Shown here one piece after another: positions 8,457-13,262 of a DNA stretch of 13,262 nucleotides (positions within the stretch are counted from its first letter, which is position 1; each line of letters starts with the position of its first letter). Source of the DNA: Euperipatoides rowelli (lineage: Eukaryota; Onychophora; Udeonychophora; Euonychophora; Peripatopsidae); the NCBI GenBank assembly GCA_003024985.2, contig PXIH01S0026878.1; one strand, written 5' to 3'. The translations under genes and the position numbers were made by a program. The notes under the pieces were generated by a model. That model did no database searches, was not told the origin of the DNA, and saw only the letters and a list, made by a program, of their open reading frames with translations.

Positions 8457-8792
8457 TGTAATATATATTCTAATTAATTTAGAACTATATTATTATTAGT
8501 TTATATTATTAGTTTCATGTTGAATTAGTTTTTATATATTACTTATGTTTAATTAATATCTGAATTAATATAATAAAAGTGGCCTATCTATAAGTTCTAG
8601 ATTTGCCACTAGAGGGAGAGACTTGATATATGAAGGCCAATGTTATGGATGTAACATGTTGGACTTATCTCATGGTATTATAAAAGTATATTTAATAACC
8701 TCTGCATGTCTCAGCTTCATCATTACTAAACTAAATGTTTCAAAGGTTAAGTGGAACTTACTTAAATCATAAGTTAAACAGGAAACATTACA
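8457..8792 (+). repeat. 5' LTR (336 bp)
   Basis: It starts TG and ends CA immediately before the primer site. It aligns with 12860-13169 over its first 310 bp with about 16 substitutions and two 2-bp indels by eye, about 95% identity. Its last 26 bp (8767-8792) have no counterpart in the 3' LTR. A TATAAAAG box is at 8679-8686 and an AATAAA at 8572-8577. The AATAAA lies upstream of the TATA-like box, so it is uncertain which motif is used. The left edge coincides with TGTAA of the preceding tandem unit. Confidence 0.9.
8679..8686 (+). promoter_or_regulatory. TATA-like box in the 5' LTR
   Basis: TATAAAAG lies about 110 bp before the LTR end, a reasonable position for a U3 promoter. The corresponding 3' LTR position reads TTAAAAAAG, so the box is degraded there. 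Assignment is by motif only. Confidence 0.4.
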
Positions 8793-8802
8793 TGGCGACG
8801 AG
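8793..8802 (+). other. Primer-binding site, tRNA-Ser(GCT) type
   Basis: TGGCGACGAG directly follows the LTR's terminal CA. Its complement, CTCGTCG plus CCA, is the 3' end of animal tRNA-Ser(GCT), whose acceptor stem begins GACGAG. This is where reverse transcription of the minus strand would have been primed. The match covers about ten bases, after which similarity to the tRNA becomes doubtful. Confidence 0.8.
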
Positions 8803-8840
8803 ATTGTGGATTTGAATCGAACGGAAAAATAATAATAATA

Positions 8841-9622
8841 ATGGTGTCGTTCAAACAACCAGCACCTTTTAGTATAGGAATCAATCCTGCAGAGGATTGG
8901 GAAATCTGGAGAAAGAGATTTCTAATTTTTTTTGTAGCAGCTGAATTATTGCAAAAATGCGAAAGAAATCAAAGAGACATTCTTTTAATTGGTGAAAAAG
9001 GTTTGGAGATATGAGAAAATTTAGATACCCCAGAGCCTGAAACGGACAAGGTAAATGCCATATTGGATACTATAACCGAACATTTTAAACCATATCAGAA
9101 TACAACTATAAAATACCATGAATTTGCAATAGCAGTTCAACAGGAGTCTAGCAGTATAGACCAATTTGTAGCGGATCTCACAAATAAAGAAAAAGTTTGT
9201 GAATTCGGAAATTTAACCGAGACTCTAATACGTGATAGGCTAATTTGTGGGCTGAGAGAGAGGTAACACTTAAAGAGCGTTTACTGAGAGAAGGCAATTT
9301 GCCGTTAGCCAAAGCAATCAAAATGTGTCTAGCACAAGAAATTTCAAAAAATCAATCGCAGGAAATAAATGCTGCAGGAGAAAAGCAAATTAATGCAATA
9401 AAGAAATCTACAGGAGAAAGGCGAACGGGAAAATATTTTGAACGTGGACAAGGCGTGGAAAAAAAAAGCTCTATGGAAAGGAAAAAACAAACGAATCAGA
9501 AAAAAATATTTAAATGTACAAAATGTTTAACTCAACATCAAGTGCGAGAATGCGCTGCATATGGCAAAAAATGCAGGAAATGTAATGGCCAAAATCACTT
9601 CGCAATAGCCTGCAGAGCATGA
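8841..9622 (+). pseudogene. gag: Gag remnant with two zinc knuckles
   Basis: Gag would form the cytoplasmic particle that packages element RNA. The likely start is the ATG at 8841, just after an (AAT)n run. The product begins MVSFKQPAPF and reaches DWEIWRKRF, a hydrophobic/Trp pattern typical of the N-terminal capsid region of metazoan Gypsy Gags. A TGA at 9012-9014 interrupts this frame, which then resumes to 9266. The frame changes near 9256-9263 inside an AG-repeat and continues to a TGA at 9620-9622. The C-terminal part is basic and ends in two zinc-binding motifs: C-x2-C-x3-H-x4-C (CTKCLTQHQVREC) and C-x2-C-x4-H-x4-C (CRKCNGQNHFAIAC), joined by AAYGKK. The second is a standard retroviral-type CCHC knuckle. 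Both knuckles keep all ligands although the gene is broken upstream. Confidence 0.88.
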
Positions 9623-10018
9623 GAAAATGTAAACAAAAGGAATATAGTCACCATTAGAGATGAGCAGGATGAAGAAAGTGAAGGTGATTTTTATATAAGT
9701 ACCATACAATCACAATTTAATGAAAAAGATTGTCTAGAGAAAATTAAAATAAATAATAAAGACATATGTGAATTTAAGTTAGATACATGCTCACAAGTAA
9801 ATGTACTGCCTTATAATGTATACTTAGAATTAAAAGAAAAACCTGAACTTAAATTAACTAAAAGAAAAGCGACCTCATATTCCGGATATATATTAAATAT
9901 AAGAGGATATATATTAACTTAAATTGTAAAACTAAAAAAGGAATACACATTAATTTATGAATTCCTGGTTGTGGAAACACCCTTTCAGCCAATATTGGGC
10001 CTAAAAGCTTGCACCTAA
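9623..10018 (+). pseudogene. Retropepsin-like protease remnant (Pol)
   Basis: The protease would cleave Gag and Pol as an aspartyl dimer. The frame is the same as the end of Gag, with only the TGA at 9620-9622 between them, so Gag and Pol were probably one frame or separated by a readthrough stop. The active-site segment is KLDTCSQVNVLP, with codons GAT-ACA-TGC at 9782-9790. The family's invariant Asp-Thr/Ser-Gly has become Asp-Thr-Cys, which would be expected to inactivate the enzyme. The downstream flap/hydrophobic segment and an ILGL motif near 9990-10005 fit the family's C-terminal half. Stops TAA at 9920-9922 and TAA at 10016-10018 break the frame. Confidence 0.8.
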
Positions 10019-11108
10019 TTAAATCTGATAGGAAGAATAGATGCTCTAAGCAAAATTAAAAAGCCTGAAGAAATATTTGAGGGCTACAAGGAGGTCTTTC
10101 AAGGGTTAGGAACTTTACCAGGAAAATATAATATTAAAATAAAAAATGATGTAAAGCCTAGTATCAGTGTACCAAGAAGATTACCATTTATGTTACAAAG
10201 AAAGGTAAAACATGAATTAAGTGAAATAGTAAAAGCAAAAGTAATACAAAAAGTAGAAAAGCCATCTGATTGGGTACACCCTATTATAGTACAAAATAAA
10301 CCAGGTGGGGGGGATCAGGATATGCCTAGCTCCGAGGAAGCTAAATGAAGCCATTTTAAGGGAGCATGTATAATTACCTACAACAGAAGATATTTTAGGA
10401 TATTTGAAAGAGTCTACTGTGTTTACAGTACTAGATGCTGCCAAAGCATTCCGTCAGCTGGTTCTAGATGAACAAAGCTTAAATTTATGTACATTCGCAA
10501 CTCCATATGGGAAGATTTAAGTACAATAGAATGCCATTTGGAATAAAGAGTGCACCAGAAGTTTTTCAAAAAGCAATAAATAATGTAATACAGGAAGTAC
10601 CAGGTGTATTTACTTATTTTGATGATGTACTAATAACAGGGAAAACTTTATCTTTATCTTTATTTCAAATAGCTGGACCTTCACTAGCAATGTTATTCTA
10701 GGTCCAAATTGTCAAAGGACTATACACAAATAGAAACACAAATATAATAGATAATAATTAAATAAAAACTAACTATGGCTGAGCACAATGAGAGATTAGA
10801 GACAGTGTTAAAAAGAGCAAAAGAAAATAATTTAAAGTTTGATAGAACCAAATTACAGCTAGCCAAAAGCAAAGTAAAATATTTAGGACATTATATGGGC
10901 AAAGAAGGTCTAGAGATAATACCAGATCGAGAAAGAGGGATCAATAAGCTTAATGCCCCCAAAGACAAACCAGCCTTACAAAGATGTTTGGGCATGATTA
11001 GGATACATAACTAGATTTATATCTCATCTTGCTATCAAGACAAAATACCTAAAACAATTGATTAAAAAAGGCGTGAAATGGAGCTGGGATGTAAAGGCAC
11101 AACATATT
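10019..11108 (+). pseudogene. pol: Reverse transcriptase domain remnant (Pol)
   Basis: This is the RNA/DNA-dependent polymerase of the element. Sequence starting near 10075 (EEIFEGYKEVFQGLGTLPG) is the usual entry to Gypsy RT. It is followed by a basic PRRLPF block, an IIVQNKPGG block, and motif A with LDAAKAF (catalytic Asp codon at 10434-10436). RMPFGIKSAPEVFQ and the catalytic YFDDV motif (Asp codons 10621 and 10624) come next. The thumb/connection follows with KVKYLGH near 10880. The three polymerase aspartates are retained, but the reading path changes frame in a seven-G run (10307-10313), near 10500-10507, across the 127-bp insertion at 10648-10774, and near 10995-11002. A TAA sits at 10371-10373. 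No functional enzyme is expected. Confidence 0.88.
10648..10774. mobile_element. 127-bp insertion in RT, unidentified, possible 4-bp TSD
   Basis: RT-like coding sequence runs in one frame to ...ITGKT (ending 10647) and resumes at 10775 with MAEHNERLETV, which is the normal spacing for this family once the intervening DNA is skipped. The tetramer AACT ends at 10647 and is repeated at 10771-10774, consistent with a 4-bp target duplication. The length of 127 bp accounts exactly for the shift between the two frames. The inserted DNA has stops in the relevant frames, a 7-bp inverted repeat (TGGACCT at 10674-10680, AGGTCCA at 10700-10706), and an AT-rich right half. No clear terminal inverted repeats and no GT...AG intron boundaries were seen, so its class is unknown. 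Confidence 0.7.
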
Positions 11109-11470
11109 AAACAATTAGTAATGAAAGCACCAGTTTTGCCTAATTTTGATCAAAATAAACCAGTAACCATAACTGCAGATGCAAGTTCATATGGATTAGG
11201 AGCAGCACTAATGCAAGGAGAGAGACCTAGAGCATATGCTTCAGAAACACTGACCGAAACATAGCGAAACTACAAAATGTTAGCAGTCATGTTTGGATGT
11301 GAAAAATTTCACAGGTACATCTATGGAAAACAATGTACAGTAGAAACTGACCACAAACCGTTAGTGTCAATTATAAAAAAGTCAATTGAGAAAATATCAC
11401 CTAGGCTTCAAAGATGGTAGTTAGACTTCAAAGATAAGACATAGACTTGAAATATTTAGCAGGCAAACTA
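11109..11470 (+). pseudogene. RNase H domain remnant (Pol)
   Basis: RNase H would remove the RNA strand of the RNA:DNA hybrid during reverse transcription. PVTITADASSYGLGAAL carries the first catalytic Asp near 11178, followed by YASETLTET and a TAG at 11262-11264. The next residues read RNYKMLAVMFGCEKFHRYIY and then VETDHKPL, which holds another conserved Asp. In Gypsy elements an I-E-K-E type segment normally stands between the NY and LAV motifs and supplies the catalytic Glu. Here NYK joins directly to MLAV, so that segment appears deleted. SPRLQRW follows, then a TAG at 11418-11420 and a frame change near 11425-11440. The frame continues as DTLSRD at about 11480, the usual end of the domain. 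Confidence 0.8.
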
Positions 11471-12849
11471 CAAGTAATATCTGACACATTGTCAAGAGAC
11501 CATGAAGAAGTAAGCATAGATACCAACTTTTTAGATAAAGAAATGGAAGCAGTACACACTATAGTTAGTGCCACACCAGAAAAAATAAAAGAATTACAAA
11601 GAGCTACAAATGCAGATCAAACAATGCAAATATTAAAAGACTACTGTAATAATGGTTGACCAAATAAAATACAACAGGTAAAACCTTAACTCAAACGATA
11701 TTAGACATACAAAGAAGACCTGTATACGAGTGGAGAATTGATATTCAGAGGAAACCAGATAGTGATACCCTGAGAAGCAAGACCAATGATATTAAGAAAA
11801 CTACACCAATCACATATTGGTATAGTACAATGTAAAAATAGAGCCAGAGGAACAGTGTTTTGGGATGGAATGAGTAAGGACATTGAAAGATTTATAAATC
11901 AGTGTAAAATATGTAAGAAACATGCTAAGGAACAGAGGAAAGAACCCCTCCAGCAACATGAAATAGCAAATAGACCATGGGAGAAGTTGAGAATAGACTT
12001 TATGAAAGTGAAAGGAATTGAATACATGTTAGCTATAGACTATCATTCTAAATATATTGAAGTAAAATCCCTAAAAAGGACAACAGCAGATCCAGTAGTA
12101 GAATTTATAAAGGAAATAAGCTCTAGATTTGGGATTCCAAACATTATAATGACTGACAATGGTCCTCCATTCGATTCAAGTAAATTCAAAATAGCCTTAA
12201 GGGAATGGGACATCAAGCACATTACATAAGTCCAAGATATTCACAATCCAATGGAATGGTGGAAAGGAACTTACAAACCTGTAAAACAATATTTTTATAC
12301 TGTATTATTAAATTATAGAGCAACCCCGCATGATGGACTTAAGTCCCCGGCTGAGCTTTTAATGGGAAGAAGAATCAGGACACAATTACCAATAACTGAG
12401 GAGAACTTAAAACCTTATTATGAAGTAGAAGAAACCCTAATTAGACTAGCAAAAAATCAGTAAAAAACAAAAGCACTATGCTGATAGAGTATCTAAAAGT
12501 TGGAGAATTAGTTTTGTACAAATATTCTGAGAAGGATTGGAGAGAGGGCACAATAAAGATACCGGAACAGCCAAGATTTTACATTGTGGATGATTATGAA
12601 GGAGGAACATATAGAAGAAATAGAAGGCACATAAGAGAATATGAAACACAGGACACAGAAGAGGAGAAAATAAAGGACAGGGAAAAGACAGTAGGTAGGA
12701 ATGAGCCTGGCCCAGAAATTAAGGTAAAGGAGAGTATAACCATAAAAGAGGAAGCAGACAATAAGTTTACTATGGAAGGAGAAAAAGAAAAGATCTTCAC
12801 ACGAAGAGCAAGAGAAGTAATAAAACCTAAACATATAGAGAGGACTTAA
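11471..12849 (+). pseudogene. Integrase remnant and Pol C-terminus
   Basis: Integrase would insert the element's DNA into the host chromosome. After a linker with stops at 11657, 11687, 11702 and 11771, a 147-codon frame (11786-12229) carries the zinc-binding domain (LHQSH ... CKICKKH). It also carries the first two catalytic residues of the D-D-E core, in LRIDF (Asp codon 11996) and IIMTDNGPPF. The frame changes near 12222-12229; the third residue lies in NGMVERN (Glu codon 12262-12264). Another frame change follows near 12270-12290, where too few residues precede the LLNYRATP motif, suggesting a small deletion. After two more frame changes (near 12461-12468 and 12488-12497) the C-terminal domain reads LKVGELVLY ... 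YRRNRRHIREY, ending in a charged tail at the TAA at 12847-12849. The stop overlaps the polypurine tract. Confidence 0.88.
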
Positions 12850-12857
12850 AAAAGGGG
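12848..12857 (+). other. Polypurine tract
   Basis: AAAAAAGGGG lies two bases (CA) before the TG of the 3' LTR. This is the expected place and composition for the primer of plus-strand DNA synthesis. It overlaps the last codon of Pol. Confidence 0.85.
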
Positions 12858-12859
12858 CA

Positions 12860-13169
12860 TGTAATATATTCTAATTAATTAAGAACTATATTATTATTAG
12901 TTTATGTTATTAGTTTCATTTTGAATTAGTTTTTATATATTACTTATGTTTAATTAATATCTGAATTAATATAATAAAAATGGCCTGTCTATAAGTTCTA
13001 GATTTGCCACTAGAGGGAGAGACTTGAGATATGAAGGCCGATGTTATGGATGTAACATGTGTTGGACTTATCTCACGATATTAAAAAAGTATATTTAATT
13101 ACTTCTGCATCTCTCAGCTTCATTATTACTAAACTAAATTTTTCTAAGGTTAAGTGGAACTTACTTAAA
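12860..13169 (+). repeat. 3' LTR, truncated (310 bp)
   Basis: It is collinear with the first 310 bp of the 5' LTR at about 95% identity, ending at ACTTACTTAAA. The following bases (CCTACGAGCGG) do not match the 26 bp that complete the 5' LTR, and no terminal CA or target duplication can be placed. The TATA-like box is degraded. Loss of the end could come from a deletion, a later insertion, or recombination at this point. Confidence 0.88.
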
Positions 13170-13262
13170 CCTACGAGCGGTCGCGCTGTCGTAATTCTTA
13201 CGACAAATTCAATTTTTTATAAAATGTGTATGTGTATGGACTTGTAGGTTTATCTCTGCTTT
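13170..13262. other. Unrelated 3' flank, CpG-rich start with inverted repeats
   Basis: Immediately after the LTR break the sequence is unusually CpG-rich for this window (CGAGCGGTCGCGCTGTCG). It contains a perfect hairpin, GTCGTAA-TTC-TTACGAC, at 13188-13204. A 9-bp inverted repeat, TAAACCTAC (13166-13174) and GTAGGTTTA (13244-13252), brackets the segment, with its left arm running into the LTR. The minisatellite that precedes the 5' LTR does not resume here. The frame at 13059-13247 starts inside the LTR and is not a gene. Confidence 0.55.

Larger units (their letters stand above)
8457..13169 (+). mobile_element. Degenerate Ty3/Gypsy LTR retrotransposon, Mag-like
   Basis: Both LTRs begin TGTAATATA. 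The 5' LTR is followed directly by a tRNA-Ser-type primer site and the 3' LTR is preceded by a polypurine tract. Gag, then protease - RT - RNase H - integrase, can be followed in order on the plus strand, with integrase after RNase H as in Ty3/Gypsy (Metaviridae) and unlike Copia. The Gag zinc-knuckle pair, the RRNRRH motif at the Pol end and tRNA-Ser priming resemble the Mag lineage of animal Gypsy elements; this lineage call is from memory and unverified. Reading is broken by about eleven stops and about ten frame changes. No env-like frame follows Pol, so nothing suggests an infectious form. The copy is not expected to make functional proteins. Confidence 0.9.

Noticed and set aside
8670-8858. 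Minus-strand 62-codon frame
   Set aside because: It overlaps the LTR, primer site and Gag start and has no motif; its poly-Tyr stretch is the (AAT)n run read backwards.
10648-10774. Spliceosomal intron in the RT region
   Set aside because: There are no GT...AG boundaries at the coding breakpoints, and AACT on both sides fits a target duplication better.
12508-12834. 108-codon minus-strand frame (and a 68-codon one within it)
   Set aside because: It is antisense to the integrase C-terminal region, whose plus-strand reading has clear family motifs. The minus-strand product is Phe/Ser/Cys-rich with no recognisable domain.
13164-13254. piggyBac-type insertion at TTAA
   Set aside because: The left junction has TTAA, but the right side reads TTTA and no LTR sequence resumes clearly afterwards. 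It is kept only as an unexplained junction.

Overview
This window looks like repeat-dense, gene-poor DNA from an animal nuclear genome. It is strongly AT-rich, with long A/T homopolymers and AT microsatellites, no bacterial-style gene packing, two hAT-type non-autonomous DNA transposons with 8-bp target duplications, and a Ty3/Gypsy LTR retrotransposon. That element's primer-binding site matches the 3' end of metazoan tRNA-Ser(GCT). I cannot name the species. I found no intact host protein gene, tRNA, rRNA or CRISPR array. Every open frame above about 60 codons is either a fragment of the decayed retrotransposon or a by-product of a repeat.

Layout. 1-911: AT-rich intergenic DNA. 920-1264: hAT-like MITE with a perfect 8-bp target-site duplication (TSD), containing a 60-bp minisatellite. 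1273-4035: AT-rich intergenic DNA with one 11-bp hairpin. 4036-5113: tandem array of alternating A/B monomers of about 70 bp, giving a dimer period near 140 bp and about eight dimers. 5114-6421: AT-rich DNA with a pair of abutting hairpins. 6422-7165: a 62-bp tandem repeat whose second unit is split by a 601-bp hAT-like MITE (6523-7123). Removing that element plus one TSD restores the 62-bp period exactly. 7166-8090: AT-rich DNA with two short palindromes. 8091-8456: a relatively GC-rich array of 55-61-bp units, each holding two dyad symmetries, running up to the start of the retrotransposon. 8457-13169: the Gypsy element (5' LTR, primer site, gag, protease, RT, RNase H, integrase, polypurine tract, 3' LTR). 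13170-13262: unrelated, locally CpG-rich flank.

The retrotransposon once encoded a Gag with two zinc knuckles and a Pol in the order protease - RT - RNase H - integrase. It is now a pseudo-element, with about eleven in-frame stops, about ten frame changes, a protease active-site change (DTG to DTC), a 127-bp insertion next to the RT catalytic motif, probable losses in RNase H and integrase, and a 3' LTR lacking its last ~26 bp. Its LTRs are about 95% identical by eye. Gag zinc-knuckle form and tRNA-Ser priming suggest a Mag-like lineage. No env-like frame follows integrase.

I found no convincing new biological system. The observations most worth checking are the dated nesting at 6422-7165, the minisatellite inside the first MITE, the precise 127-bp insertion in RT, the palindromic array abutting the LTR, and the truncated 3' LTR junction. 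All identities and boundaries were read by eye without database searches.
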